From Tragulus kanchil (taxonomy: Eukaryota > Chordata > Mammalia > Artiodactyla > Tragulidae): DNA of 64,000 nucleotides. Within the stretch, counting starts at the first letter, position 1; every line of letters begins with the position of its first letter. Location of the stretch: positions 135,550,854-135,614,853 of the forward strand of contig JAIOJX010000031.1 of assembly GCA_022376925.1 (NCBI GenBank). Reading direction: 5' to 3'. Under the pieces are notes generated by a model. That model saw nothing but the letters and a program-made list of their open reading frames with translations. It ran no database searches and was not told the DNA's origin. A program made the translations under genes and the position numbers. Below, piece after piece: positions 9,997 to 21,910 of this stretch.

Positions 9997-12900
9997 GTGA
10001 GACGCATGTAGGGTGGGAAGGTCTCCAGCCCCAAATATCTCCCTCTGACTCCTCCTAAGGAGGGATTGCCCTGGGGGGCACCCAGGATGACCCCCCACAC
10101 ATGATCTCTGATGAGGTCCAGTGACTCCCCTGCTTGTAAAATCCTGAGAAGCATGCCTGGCACATAGCAAATACTCCACATGTGTTAGCTCTTGTCACTG
10201 GTTTCATGATGAAGATCTTACTAGTGAGTCCTCAAGCATCTGAGGGCACAATGGCCTCACACCTCTTTCGTCCTCCGCCAGCCCTGCCTTCTGAGAACCC
10301 TGATGATCTGCTAGACAGCCCCTCCAAAATGGAGGGGAAGGTGTCAGCCAAGCTCCTGCCCACCTGTCCCTTGGTAAGTCAGCTTCTCTCCCCACTTTGA
10401 CCAGACTCCCGTGGGTTCTGAGAAGAAAGGCACGTGCACCACCCTCTCTGACCTGGAGAACCCTTGGGTGGCCAGACGCCCCTGATCCCCCTCAGCCTCC
10501 CAAGATGTGGCCCCATCAGTGGGGGGTGGTTTTCTTGGAGATGCTCCTCTTTCCTGCCTCCTTCTCTTTGCTAATTCCAACTTCTGCTCCAACGTCACCT
10601 CCTCCATGAAGCCTCCCTTGGCGCTTCCTCCTCATTTGTCTCTAACCCCCACCTTGTTGAAGTTATTCAGAGTAATTATTGCTACCCGATGGCATTCCTT
10701 GTATCTGTGTGTTCAGCCTCTGTCTCTCCTACCAGACTAGTTTGCGGGGAGTAGGATTCTCCTCTGTTGTTCAGTGACATATCCCCCTGCCTAGAACAGA
10801 TGTAGCCAGCCTCAGGCACTGTATCCACACAGACTGATTAAATGAAGGAATGAGTTAGGGAGCGGTCCCTCCTGTGTAGGCAGCTGTGGCCTTGTCCACC
10901 TGGATACCATCCCTCCTTCTCCTACTCACACCTTGACTTTTCTGGGGGGACCACTTGTCTCCATGCACTTTGGATGGATCTGATCCCATCCTCAGACCAG
11001 CTCGAGGTCTGCCCTGACCAACCTGGCATTGCCGAAGCTCCCCATGATGGGGCCTGGGCTGGACACGTGACTCATTTTGGGGCAATGACGTGTCTGCTCT
11101 GTCTCTGGGCTTTATAACAGGCAGGAGGGGAGGCTGGAGGGACCTGGTGAGAACCAGGGGGGGCTGTGGGGAGAGGGGGAGGCAGAGGGTCAGTGTGGCT
11201 GCAAGAGCAGCTTCCCTGTTAGTGCCTGCAACACTCCCAGGGCAGACTCTTTAGAAATTCTTATTATAAAAGAAGCGAGGGTCACAGATGTTTAAAAATG
11301 GTATAAAGATCATCCAAATTCACCAATTGCTAACATTTTTATTTGCATGTCCTCGCTAATAAATATATTTATATATCCATTCCTTAGTCTTTATCACCTT
11401 AGATATAGAATAACCTCTTACCTCAGTGTGGACTGTTGTTATAGTCAGGCTTTTCACCGTGATACACACTTTCATCTAATCTCCGTTCTTATTCCTGTTT
11501 TGTGAATTAGCTCCTTGCCCCTTTAACAGTTTCTGGGTTCTGAGAAGAAAGGCACTGCCCTGTTTTCCGTATCCCCTCAGCCTCCCAAGATGTGGCCCCA
11601 TCAGTGGGGGGTGGTTTTCTTGGAGATGCTCCTCTTTCCTGCCTCCTTCTCTTTGCTAATTCCAACTTCTGCTCCAACGTCACCTCCTCCATGAAGCCTC
11701 CCTTGGCGCTTCCTCCTCATTTGTCTCTAACCCCCACCTTGTTGAAGTTATTCAGAGTAATTATTGCTACCCGATGGCATTCCTTGTATCTGTGTGTTCA
11801 GCCTCTGTCTCTCCTACCAGACTAGTTTGCGGGGAGTAGGATTCTCCTCTGTTGTTCAGTGACATATCCCCCTGCCTAGAACAGATGTAGCCAGCCTCAG
11901 GCACTGTATCCACACAGACTGATTAAATGAAGGAATGAGTTAGGGAGCGGTCCCTCCTGTGTAGGCAGCTGTGGCCTTGTCCACCTGGATACCATCCCTC
12001 CTTCTCCTACTCACACCTTGACTTTTCTGGGGGGACCACTTGTCTCCATGCACTTTGGATGGATCTGATCCCATCCTCAGACCAGCTCGAGGTCTGCCCT
12101 GACCAACCTGGCATTGCCAAGCTCCCCATGATGGGGCCTGGGCTGGACACGTGACTCATTTTGGGGCAATGACGTGTCTGCTCTGTCTCTGGGCTTTATA
12201 ACAGGCAGGAGGGGAGGCTGGAGGGACCTGGTGAGAACCAGGGGGGGCTGTGGGGAGAGGGGGAGGCAGAGGGTCAGTGTGGCTGCAAGAGCAGCTTCCC
12301 TGTTAGTGCCTGCAACACTCCCAGGGCAGACTCTTTAGAAATTCTTATTATAAAAGAAGCGAGGGTCACAGATGTTTAAAAATGGTATAAAGATCATCCA
12401 AATTCACCAATTGCTAACATTTTTATTTGCATGTCCTCGCTAATAAATATATTTATATATCCATTCCTTAGTCTTTATCACCTTAGATATAGAATAACCT
12501 CTTACCTCAGTGTGGACTGTTGTTATAGTCAGGCTTTTCACCGTGATACACACTTTCATCTAATCTCCGTTCTTATTCCTGTTTTGTGAATTAGCTCCTT
12601 GCTACCATTTTTTTTTTCTCATTCTTTTCCCCAGAGCTCAAGGTCCATTCTGGGCCAGGTATTGTGCTTCGTAATGTATCTTTGTGAGAGTGTTAGTCTC
12701 TCAGTTGTGTCTGACTCTTCGTGACCATGTGGACTGTGGCCCACCAGGCTCCTCTGTCCATGGGATTTCCCAGGCAAGAATGCTGGAGTGGGTTGCCATT
12801 CCCTTCTCTGGGGACCTTCTCGACCCAGAGATTAAACCCAAGTCGCCTGCATCGCAGGCAGGTTCTTTACCGTCTGAGCCACAGGGAGGCCCTCTGGGTG

Positions 12901-14695
12901 GAGGCCAGAGGCATCTCTAGACACCCTGCAATGCCCCGCATGGCCCCTTCCCCGCACTGCAAAACACGATCTGGACCCAAGACGCCCTGAGTGTGGAGAC
13001 TGAGAAAGCGGGGTCCGGGGGCAGGAGGTTGTGCCAAGATGACAACACTGTGTGAACCCTCTCACTGAATATCAAGCATTGCTAAGGACCCCTTTCTTGG
13101 GTTATCCTCTTCAGTCCCCACGCGCCCCTCCAAGGGAGCAGTTACTCATAGTTCATTACATAGAATTGTTAACGCAGGTCAGGAAAGGTCAGGGCCCGTT
13201 CCCCCAGATCCCCAGGTGTTTGGAAGCAACTCAGAATTCAGTCCTAGTGAGTCGCCCTTGAGTGCTGGGCCTCAGCCCTCATGCTAAGAGTGCATGGATG
13301 CCCCCAGGACCTGATGGTCTCCTCTTCTCTGTTCTCTTTCCCTCCAGCCGAGTGTCTGCTTTGCCTACTACCTGGAAACAGAGGGCTCTGACTCGGATTC
13401 CCGGTCTCCCGCAGAAATGTTGAAAGCCGGCTCAAGCTGCACCTCCCCCTCCAAGCCTAATGCAGACGGTGATGAGATCCAGGCGTGGGAGTGTCCCCTG
13501 GGCTGCCTCAGCATCCTCTGCCTCTCCTAGATGCTGAGGGCCCCGCTTCCTATAAAGATCATCCAAATTCACCAATTGCTAACATTTTTATTTGCATGTC
13601 CTCGCTAATAAATATATTTATATATCCATTCCTTAGTCTTTATCACCTTAGATATAGAATAACCTCTTACCTCAGTGTGGACTGTTGTTATAGTCAGGCT
13701 TTTCACCGTGATACACACTTTCATCTAATCTCCGTTCTTATTCCTGTTTTGTGAATTAGCTCCTTGCTACCATTTTTTTTTTCTCATTCTTTTCCCCAGA
13801 GCTCAAGGTCCATTCTGGGCCAGGTATTGTGCTTCGTAATGTATCTTTGTGAGAGTGTTAGTCTCTCAGTTGTGTCTGACTCTTCGTGACCATGTGGACT
13901 GTGGCCCACCAGGCTCCTCTGTCCATGGGATTTCCCAGGCAAGAATGCTGGAGTGGGTTGCCATTCCCTTCTCTGGGGACCTTCTCGACCCAGAGATTAA
14001 ACCCAAGTCGCCTGCATCGCAGGCAGGTTCTTTACCGTCTGAGCCACAGGGAGGCCCTCTGGGTGGAGGCCAGAGGCATCTCTAGACACCCTGCAATGCC
14101 CCGCATGGCCCCTTCCCCGCACTGCAAAACACGATCTGGACCCAAGACGCCCTGAGTGTGGAGACTGAGAAAGCGGGGTCCGGGGGCAGGAGGTTGTGCC
14201 AAGATGACAACACTGTGTGAACCCTCTCACTGAATATCAAGCATTGCTAAGGACCCCTTTCTTGGGTTATCCTCTTCAGTCCCCACGCGCCCCTCCAAGG
14301 GAGCAGTTACTCATAGTTCATTACATAGAATTGTTAACGCAGGTCAGGAAAGGTCAGGGCCCGTTCCCCCAGATCCCCAGGTGTTTGGAAGCAACTCAGA
14401 ATTCAGTCCTAGTGAGTCGCCCTTGAGTGCTGGGCCTCAGCCCTCATGCTAAGAGTGCATGGATGCCCCCAGGACCTGATGGTCTCCTCTTCTCTGTTCT
14501 CTTTCCCTCCAGCCGAGTGTCTGCTTTGCCTACTACCTGGAAACAGAGGGCTCTGACTCGGATTCCCGGTCTCCCGCAGAAATGTTGAAAGCCGGCTCAA
14601 GCTGCACCTCCCCCTCCAAGCCTAATGCAGACGGTGATGAGATCCAGGCGTGGGAGTGTCCCCTGGGCTGCCTCAGCATCCTCTGCCTCTCCTAG
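9907..14695 (+). CDS. gene A: small protein of the tandem family, exons 2-4
   Basis: Three coding exons join to a 114-residue protein: exon 2 9907-9996 (ATG at 9927), exon 3 10282-10373, exon 4 13348-13530 or its duplicate 14513-14695 (only one used). Phases agree (exon 2 ends after one base of a codon, exon 3 ends on a whole codon) and introns are GT-AG. The start has A at -3. Order of parts: acidic N-terminus (residues 1-23, MLPLSTIEGQETEEVQT...), middle segment (24-54) less basic than in B-D, then exon 4 (55-114) with PSVCFAYY and a C-terminus ending WECPLGCLSILCLS. No signal peptide or membrane segment is visible. I do not recognise the family and assign no function. The AATAAA found after B and D is lost here. 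Confidence 0.6.
10110..10200 (+). repeat. MIR fragment upstream of exon 3
   Basis: 'gcctggcacatagcaaatact' is the 3' part of the MIR consensus. The same relic sits before exon 3 in B (31180-31350), C (44770-44920) and D (56415-56560), so it predates the duplications. Confidence 0.65.
10282..10373 (+). CDS. gene A exon 3
   Basis: Acceptor 'cctccgccag', donor gtaagt. The 92 bases encode 31 residues starting ALPSENPDDLLDSPSKMEGK and ending LLPTCPL. The length matches exon 3 of B, C and D. The RKK-type cluster of C and D is missing here. Confidence 0.6.
10412..12601. repeat. 1.1-kb direct duplication 3 (10412-11517 / 11532-12601)
   Basis: Offset 1085 bp, later 1084. Copy 2 begins with a ~50-base deletion relative to copy 1 close to the junction at 11517-11535, after which the copies agree. 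It holds intron 3 of gene A, including a CACGTGAC E-box-like string at about 11065 and 12149, and nothing coding. Confidence 0.9.
12684..12893 (-). repeat. Bov-tA SINE in intron 3 of gene A
   Basis: Near full-length Bov-tA on the minus strand ('ggctcctctgtccatggga', 'gcatcgcaggcaggttcttt'). The duplicate is at 13849-14058. Confidence 0.9.
13348..13530 (+). CDS. gene A exon 4, first copy
   Basis: Acceptor 'ctttccctccag'. 60 codons and TAG. It begins PSVCFAYYLETEGSDSDSR and ends EIQAWECPLGCLSILCLS. The middle is serine- and acid-rich. Confidence 0.6.
   Translation, partial: PSVCFAYYLETEGSDSDSRSPAEMLKAGSSCTSPSKPNADGDEIQAWECPLGCLSILCLS
13849..14058 (-). repeat. Bov-tA SINE, second copy
   Basis: Copy of the 12684-12893 SINE carried by duplication 4. 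It is not an independent insertion. Confidence 0.9.
14513..14695 (+). CDS. gene A exon 4, second copy
   Basis: Base-for-base duplicate of 13348-13530 as far as I can see. This copy leads into the 3' flank that aligns with B and D (from about 14714), so if one copy is an artefact this one is in proper context. Confidence 0.6.
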   Translation, partial: PSVCFAYYLETEGSDSDSRSPAEMLKAGSSCTSPSKPNADGDEIQAWECPLGCLSILCLS

Positions 14696-15327
14696 ATGCT
14701 GAGGGCCCCGCTTCCCGCCCCAGACACCCGCGCACTCTCCAGATGTGCATGCTGGGCCACTGTGATGTAAACCCCCAAATACAGCTGCTTAAACATGTGG
14801 AGCACGATGTCTCTCTCATATGGGTGATCTGTGTATTAACCTCTCAGGGCCAAGGTGTGGACCCCGTGGAGGTGGGCAGCCAGGGCCCTTTGACTTTGGT
14901 GCTCTGAGCCAGGAAGCTGGAGAGGGTGGATCTCCTACACCCGGTCCACATTCTGGCTCGGGGAAGGAGGGGGGCGGGGATGAGGAAAAGGGAAGACACA
15001 CTTTAGACCCTCAAAGGGCAACTCTTCCAAGGGCCCCAGATCACTTTTCCTCAAGCCTCATTGGCCAGAGAGCATAGTCACATAGCCATATCTAATAGCA
15101 AGTGATGCTGAGCCTTCCTGTTCTCAGCTAATAAGCTTCTGTTATTATAGCAAAAAGAGAACGGCTGTTGTGTCCACCACTGACTGGGTCTCTCGTGTTA
15201 ATTTATGCCCAGCACCAGGCCGTGATGAACACATGAGTGAATAAATTTTCTCTTCAATTCTGTCTCTCTCTCCATTGATTAGGACCGCCTCCTTTTAAGC
15301 AAATATTTAGAATAATGAACATTTCTT
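14696..15327 (+). other. 3' UTR and 3' flank of gene A
   Basis: It aligns with 36570-37040 (B) and 57217-57850 (D). Where B and D read 'gcttcaataaac', A reads 'gcttaaacatgtgg', so the poly(A) signal is deleted. The next AATAAA is at 15240-15245, about 545 bp after the stop. Confidence 0.6.
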
Positions 15328-15437
15328 GGGACTTCCCTGGTGTTTCAGTGGTTAAGACACTGCAGTTCCAATACCGAGGTGTGTGGGTTCCATCCCTACA
15401 TATACATCTTACACACACAGACACACACACACACACT
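15328..15437 (+). repeat. SINE head and (CA)n
   Basis: 'ggacttccctggtgtttcag' is a tRNA-SINE head; it runs into a (CA)n tract at 15411-15437. Confidence 0.7.
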
Positions 15438-15995
15438 CTGAAATACTACTCGGTCATAAAAAAGGAATGAAATTCTGACATTTGCAACAATGTGGATGGA
15501 CATGGAAGGTATTAAGCTTAGTGAAATAAGTCAGACAGAGAAAGATCAAGACTCTATTCTTTACATGTGGCCTCTAAACAATCCAACAAATGAATATAAT
15601 AAAACAGAAGCAGACTCACAGATATGGAGAATGGCGGTTACCACTGGGGAAGAAAATGGCAACACACTTCAGTCAGTATTCTTGCCTCAGAAAGCCTGTG
15701 GACAGAGGAGCCTGCTGGATTCACACATACTTTATTATCTCTGGGGAGGGGAGGAGGGCCAAGACAGGAGTCGTGGATTAAGAGGTACAAACTACTATGT
15801 ATAAAACAAATAAGCAGCAAGAATATATAGCACAGGGGAATAAAGTCATTATTTTGTAATGACTTCAATAGCCTTAAATAATAACCTACTATAAATAGTA
15901 AAATATAAAATAATCTCTAAAAATATTGAATCACTGTGTTGTTCACCCCAAACTAATACAATACTATAAACCAACTATACTTGAGTTTAAAAGTG
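15438..15995 (+). repeat. L1 3' end interrupted by a Bov-tA piece
   Basis: Typical L1 3' text ('aacaatgtggatggacat', 'gtgaaataagtcagacagag', 'ggtacaaactactatgtat'). A Bov-tA fragment at about 15650-15722 ('attcttgcctcagaaagcc', 'ggacagaggagcctgctgg') splits it. The open frames here are relics. Confidence 0.8.
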
Positions 15996-16257
15996 GCCCC
16001 AACATAACTATAACATCTTTCTTCTAGAATAAGTCTCTTAAGGGCCGTGCAGTGAAAGCATCGAAGAAGAGAGATCCACTGAGAGGACCCAGGAGGACTG
16101 CACATAGGTCACTGACCATAAACCAACAACTGCAGTAGCTTTTAAACTCTGCATAGGATTCTGCTCATGATAGGAAAGCATTTCATTCACAGACAAAAAT
16201 CTTCACACCAAAAAAGAAAGAAAGAAAACCAATATAACGAGTCATATGGGTCAGATC

Positions 16258-16462
16258 TGGGTTTCCCTGGTGGCTCACAGAGTAAAGAATCTGCCTGTGA
16301 TGCAGAAGACCCAGGTTTGGACCTTGGGTCAAGAAGATCCCCTGGAGGAGGAAACAGCAACCCACTCCACTGTTCTTGCCTGGGGAATCCCAGGGGCACA
16401 GGAGCCTGGCGATCTATGGTCCCCGAGGTCGCAAAGAGTCAGACACGACTGAGTGACTGACA
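16258..16462 (+). repeat. Bov-tA SINE
   Basis: Full-length layout: 'gtttccctggtggctcac' head, 'gatcccctggaggaggaaac', 'gcaaagagtcagacacgact' tail. Confidence 0.92.
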
Positions 16463-16811
16463 TTTTCACCTTCACATCCCATGGGTCACGTCTGGCATCT
16501 TGGGAGAGCTGTCTGCTTCTGATGTCATCTTCTCTTCATCCTGGTCCGAGTTTAATTTCTCCTGTGTTTGAGCATCACTGTGAGATGAGATGGAGGTCAC
16601 CAGACCTCTCCACAGATGAGTCAGAGTTCACCTGCAGTATCTGCCGATTTCAGTGGTCTCCTCTCTTCTCAAGGTCTCCAACATATCCTGACATTCCTGC
16701 ACCTGCCGATAGCTGTCCTTCCTTATTGACCTGGTGGTGTGGCTAATAACTCAGAAGCAAGGTACGAGGTGATTGCTCCCAGGAGCTTTGTGGCTCCATA
16801 AAGTTCACCTT

Positions 16812-17110
16812 GGTTCTTTTTAATTTTTTTTTAAATATTTTTTTTTCCTTTTTACCCATCATGCCTCTTTTATTTATATTTATTTTCATCCATCTTTTAT
16901 TCTTTGGCATGTGTGGGCCTCCAATTGCAGTGGCCTCTCTCGTTGCAGAGCACCAGCTCTGGGCACATGTACTCCAGAGTGATGGCTCGTAATTGGACAC
17001 ACTGGTTCAGCTGCTCCATGGCATGTGGAATCTCCTAGGGCCAGGGATTGAACCGGTGCCCCTTGCACTGCAAGGTGGACTCTTTACCCACTGGACCACC
17101 AGGGAAGCCC
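16812..17110 (-). repeat. CHR-2-like SINE
   Basis: Minus-strand copy ending 'ccaccagggaagccc', T-rich tail at 16815-16860, flanked by a short repeat (ttcacc at 16804 and 17111). The duplicate is at 17876-18172. Confidence 0.85.
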
Positions 17111-17875
17111 TTCACCATGATTCCTTAAAGCTGTCTGACCATACTCTGTGCATATTCTCAGCTGTTTCCACTTATGTCCCTTTAAAAGAAGAATAGATTC
17201 TTATTGAACTTATGTAAATAACTGCATTGCCATAAAATACTTGTTAAGAATTTCCAAATTCTGGAAGGATTGTGTAGACAGAAAATATAAATGCTTCAAT
17301 TCTGCTTTCAAAGGTATAATTTACCAAATTTCTGTCATAATTAAATGAAAGCAAAATGTTTCCTTACATCTAGAAGATAACGATTAAGAGCCCGTATTTC
17401 AGACAAAAGGCCATAAAAACTGAAGCTATATGCATCCCTCAGTCAGTCCTGTGTAACTAACCCTTGTGGATCTTAAACTTCTGTTAACAGTTTATGAAGC
17501 CATCAGGTTTTCCTCTAGAATTCTTTAATTCCTTGCTCACTTGAGTGGTATGAGTTGCAAGGTATCATAAATCCATGCTTGTGCAAGAAGTTGTTTCATT
17601 TTAATCGAATTAAACATTAAGGTCAAAACACTTTCTCAGCCCTGCCAGCGACATCTCAGTGGCCAAATGTGGCCAATGGCTACCACGCAGGACACAGAAG
17701 ATACAGAGCATTTCCTTGGTCATGGATGGGTCTATCTCAGCACTGGCTTAGATCTTTTAGGTTATCAGAATTACCACGCACTGAAGCACCCAGAAAGCGA
17801 GGCTGTGGGCTGGTGTCTAATGAAGGTACGAGGTGATTGCTCCCAGGAGCTTTGTGGCTCCATAAAGTTCACCTT

Positions 17876-18172
17876 GGTTCTTTTTAATTTTTTTTTAAAT
17901 ATTTTTTTTTCCTTTTTACCCATCATGCCTCTTTTATTTATATTTATTTTCATCCATCTTTTATTCTTTGGCATGTGTGGGCCTCCAATTGCAGTGGCCT
18001 CTCTCGTTGCAGAGCACCAGCTCTGGGCACATGTACTCCAGAGTGATGGCTCGTAATTGGACACACTGGTTCAGCTGCTCCATGGCATGTGGAATCTCCT
18101 AGGGCCAGGGATTGAACCGGTGCCTTGCACTGCAAGGCGGACTCTTTACCCACTGGACCACCAGGGAAGCCC
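17876..18172 (-). repeat. CHR-2-like SINE, second copy
   Basis: Copy of the preceding SINE from duplication 5; it lacks two bases in the run before 'ttgcactgcaagg'. Confidence 0.85.
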
Positions 18173-18834
18173 TTCACCATGATTCCTTAAAGCTGTCTGA
18201 CCATACTCTGTGCATATTCTCAGCTGTTTCCACTTATGTCCCTTTAAAAGAAGAATAGATTCTTATTGAACTTATGTAAATAACTGCATTGCCATAAAAT
18301 ACTTGTTAAGAATTTCCAAATTCTGGAAGGATTGTGTAGACAGAAAATATAAATGCTTCAATTCTGCTTTCAAAGGTATAATTTACCAAATTTCTGTCAT
18401 AATTAAATGAAAGCAAAATGTTTCCTTACATCTAGAAGATAACGATTAAGAGCCCGTATTTCAGACAAAAGGCCATAAAAACTGAAGCTATATGCATCCC
18501 TCAGTCAGTCCTGTGTAACTAACCCTTGTGGATCTTAAACTTCTGTTAACAGTTTATGAAGCCATCAGGTTTTCCTCTAGAATTCTTTAATTCCTTGCTC
18601 ACTTGAGTGGTATGAGTTGCAAGGTATCATAAATCCATGCTTGTGCAAGAAGTTGTTTCATTTTAATCGAATTAAACATTAAGGTCAAAACACTTTCTCA
18701 GCCCTGCCAGCGACATCTCAGTGGCCAAATGTGGCCAATGGCTACCACGCAGGACACAGAAGATACAGAGCATTTCCTTGGTCATGGATGGGTCTATCTC
18801 AGCACTGGCTTAGATCTTTTAGGTTATCAGAATT

Positions 18835-19180
18835 ACCACGCACTGAAGCACCCAGAAAGCGAGGCTGTGGGCTGGGTGCTCTGAGAGCCTGAAGGAGCAC
18901 AGTCTCCCCAGCATCTTATCAGTGAATCCTGGGGACTCCTGGCCCCGGGCAGCATCCTAGGGCCCTTGGAGTCTCAGGGTGGCCAGTGCTCTGCCCTCAG
19001 GACACCTTTCTGCCTGGACCAGAATAACCAGTCGGTTACTGATGCTGTTAGATAAATGCAAACATGTCCTGGCACTTCCACCTGCCAGGTATGGTGCTGA
19101 GCACTTTACACAGATGATCTCCTGTAACTTTCATCAGAGTCCTACGAAACAGGAAATAACGTGACCCCCAAGTTAAGTTA
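18835..19180 (+). other. spacer module shared by all units, with MIR
   Basis: The text from 'ttatcagaattaccacgcactg' through 'gctgagcactttacac' recurs downstream of B (37270-37650), C (only its end, 46000-46130) and D (62910-63280). The last ~100 bp is a minus-strand MIR. It marks the end of each unit. Confidence 0.6.
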
Positions 19181-19806
19181 CTCATCCATTTATTCCAAAC
19201 TCTTTTATGACACCATGAAGTCCATAGATGAATAAGGAACTCATCAAAGGTATTTTCAGTACACATTATTGGCACAGGCTCAATATCCTTAATATGTAAA
19301 GACCTCTTACAAATAGATAAGAGAAGGAGCACTGACTCCATCAATAGCTGGGACAGATAAAAAGATTATAGAGAAGAAATGAAACTGTTCCTAACCATGT
19401 TTTCATCAGGAGATGAAATGTATTTGTATTTATATGCACACATGCAGACACATGTCTAAATAAACATATAAATTAATCTATAATTAAGCATACAAATAAA
19501 GGAATAAATATTTATCTCTGACAGCATAGATGAGAAATTGGCGAATGCTAGTGGAGCTGACTTTGAGGAAGGAACATGTGGGGGAGCTGGTGGGGAAGGA
19601 GATGTACTTTTTTCTGTATAATATTTTATCCTGTTGGAAAGTTTAGCCACTCTTGCAGAAACCATATCTCCCCTCCATTCCTTCCCCCTTTCTTCCAAGA
19701 CATTAGAGCCCTAAGTCCAACTGGCATCTGGCTGCCTGAAAGAAGGACAGTGCTTCTCACTTCCTAGGAGTCCATTTGACTAAGGTCTGGCCAGTGAGCA
19801 TCCTTC
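19181..19806. other. AT-rich spacer, nothing recognised
   Basis: No gene, RNA or clear repeat seen. The open frames of up to about 100 codons are unsupported. Confidence 0.5.
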
Positions 19807-20018
19807 AGCTTTCCTGGTGGCACAGTGGTAAAGAATTGCTTGCCAATGCAGGAGACGCAGGGGACAAGGGTTCAATCTCTGGAAGGGGAAGATCTGCTGG
19901 AGGAGGAAATGGCAACCCACTCCAGTCTTCTTACTTGGGAAAGCCCATGGACAGAGGAGCCTGGTGGGCTACAGTCCACAGGGTCACAAAGAGTTGGACA
20001 CAGCTGAGTGACTGAGCA
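19807..20018 (+). repeat. Bov-tA SINE
   Basis: 'ctttcctggtggcacagtgg' head, 'gaggaggaaatggcaaccc', 'cacaaagagttggacacagc' tail. It sits just before unit B. Confidence 0.92.
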
Positions 20019-20039
20019 CCCACACAGTGACCATCTTTA

Positions 20040-21200
20040 AGGGTAAGGACCATGCCTAACAGACAGCACAGGTGGGGTTTGCCTCGGCAGGTGCGTGCCC
20101 ACCCACAAGGGGGTCTCAACTGCCACCAGCAGGCCTGGGAGGTTGCGGGCTGTCTTGGGGGTGTTGAAGTGGGCACTGAGAGGAGCAGTGAGTGTGTGGG
20201 TGTCTGGGGGAGGGGTCGCTGAGAGCTGGGGGACACTGTGTATCTGATGATTCTGCAGGGTGGACCCTCAGCCCCCGCCGGCCCCCTGCTGACACCGGGC
20301 ATCCAGGCCTTGGTGTCTCAGCTGCTCAGGGGTATAACCTGCTATTCCTTGTCAACCCTCAGCTCCCCTCTCCTGGACAACCTGGTCCAGGGCGGAGACC
20401 AGGTGGGGCCGGGGAGGAGGGGCTCGGCTCCCTGGGGCCCAGTTGGAACTCCCTGCCACGGAGACAGTGATGCAGGGACGCTGGGGTCAGAGGGGTGCGG
20501 GCCGGGATCTCGGGTCCTCCAGCCCTGGTGGCAGCGCGGGTGTAGCCAGCGCGAGCACGTGGCACACTTGTTCCAGGCGCGGTTTCCACGGCTCGAGCCG
20601 AGCGTCCGTGGGGGCTCGGGAGGGGCGGTGGTCTGTAGGGCTTTGGTCCTGGTGGTCCCCAGGCACGTTTTCAGGAAACCACCCCCACCGCGGGGAGCCA
20701 GGGACCCGCGCGGAGTCAACCCCTCTGGACCCTCTCCCCTGGCACTCGCCACCAAGTCTCAGCAGGGTGGCGGGCGGGGTGGGGTGGGGGCAGCCCCGCC
20801 GCAGCGGCTGGGAAGGGTGTGCGCAATCAGGGCGAGTGCGCAGTGCGGGGCGGGGGGCGGGGGGCGGCGGGCGGCGGGATGGCGCTGCGGGGTCGCCGCG
20901 GGGAGGGCGGAGGCGCCTAGCCAGGATGTGCGGGTGCGTTCTGGGCAATGGGGCGCAGGATCGGATGCCTGGGAGCCCCTGAGAGTGGCTGGTGCGCGCG
21001 CGGTGGAGCCCCTTGAGGAACCCGCGGCTCCCCTGAGGGCGGCCACAGTCCTCAGACCCTCCCGAGCCTCGAGGCGACTCCTGGTCCGAGGATTCCTCGG
21101 GCCACCGGGAAGAGAGAAGACTGGAGGGGAGCGAGGAGGACTGGGCGGTCCGGGTTAGGGCATGGCTGGGCCTCCTTCCAGGTCAGGTGGAGGAGGAGCA
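20040..21200 (+). promoter_or_regulatory. CpG block 1 of unit B, probable promoter
   Basis: Very CpG-rich, with G-runs around 20850-20880. The part 20806-21180 aligns with C 39740-39985 and D 48760-48990 through 'ggatgtgcgggtgcg', 'tggtgcgcgcgcggtgg' and 'ggccaccgggaagag'-like strings. The long open frame at 20238-21158 reflects GC content and has no family resemblance. Confidence 0.5.
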
Positions 21201-21716
21201 GGGTCCTGGCCTCGAGATTTTAGGAGGTAGGAGGCTCAGGTCTGCCGGCTTCGCGGTGTGGATCGAGGAGGCGGCGGTCTGGGGAGGGGGGATGCTGAGC
21301 GGCCCGGAGAACCAGTTGGGGATGGGGACCAGTTACGGAGCGGGCCGAACAGAACCCAGGAATGATTTGGGGGGATCCAGAGGGTTGTCTGGGGGAGTGG
21401 GGAGGGTCGTGGAGCCCCTCCGGAGCCTTTGGGGGCACCAGGAGACGCACCTGAAGGCTGCCTGCAAAAGGCTGGGAGCCTCGGGCGGTTCTGCGCGCCG
21501 GAGCCTGCCTGCCGTGGGGGCTGCGAGCGTGCCGGAGGCGCGCCTCTCAGGGGACGGCCCCTAAGGGATGGGCCCGGGGCGTCCGCCCGAGGGGATCCTG
21601 TGTCTGGAGGGTGATTCTGGCTTTTGAGACGTGTCTGCAGATGCGTTTGTGTCTTTACACCCCAGGGTGCAAAGAGTCTGAAAATACATGTTTTGACAAG
21701 TTAGTGGTTGCATGCA

Positions 21717-21757
21717 TGTGTGTGTGTGTGTGTGTGCGCGCGCGCGCGCGCGCGCGT
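21717..21757. repeat. (TG)n(CG)n tract
   Basis: A TG run passing directly into a CG run, a composition known to favour Z-DNA. Copy at 22824-22864. Confidence 0.95.
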
Positions 21758-21906
21758 GCCCAGGTTGTCTGCTGTTTCAAGCTCAGTGAATCTGAATGTG
21801 CACGTGTGTGTGAGTGGGTCGTATTGCTTCTAAAAGGCCCGTGAGCTGAGGGGGTGTCTCTTGATTTTCCAGGAATGCCTGTGACTGCAGTGTGGGTGTG
21901 TGTCTG

Positions 21907-21910
<4 letters not shown>

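Larger units (their letters stand above)
12384..14713. repeat. 1.1-kb direct duplication 4 (12384-13548 / 13549-14713)
   Basis: Offset exactly 1165 bp. The first copy ends 'gccccgcttcc' and jumps back to 'tataaagatcatcc'. It doubles a Bov-tA SINE and exon 4 of gene A. The 5' part (12384-12601) also belongs to duplication 3, so that stretch is present three times (starting near 11298, 12384 and 13549). Confidence 0.93.
16761..18877. repeat. 1.1-kb direct duplication 5 (16761-17816 / 17825-18877)
   Basis: Offset 1064 bp, then 1062 after a 2-base difference in the SINE. The junction lies at about 17817-17824. It contains a CHR-2-like SINE and AT-rich spacer without genes. Confidence 0.92.

Noticed and set aside
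13348..14695. Gene A with two alternative exon 4 copies
   Set aside because: The copies look identical and the duplication is one of the 20 of the same size, so alternative exons are unlikely until reads prove both.
20238..21158. 306-codon open frame in CpG-rich DNA on the + strand
   Set aside because: Arg/Gly/Pro-rich composition typical of chance frames in GC-rich DNA, overlapped by equally long frames on both strands, not preserved in units C and D, and broken by a duplication junction region.
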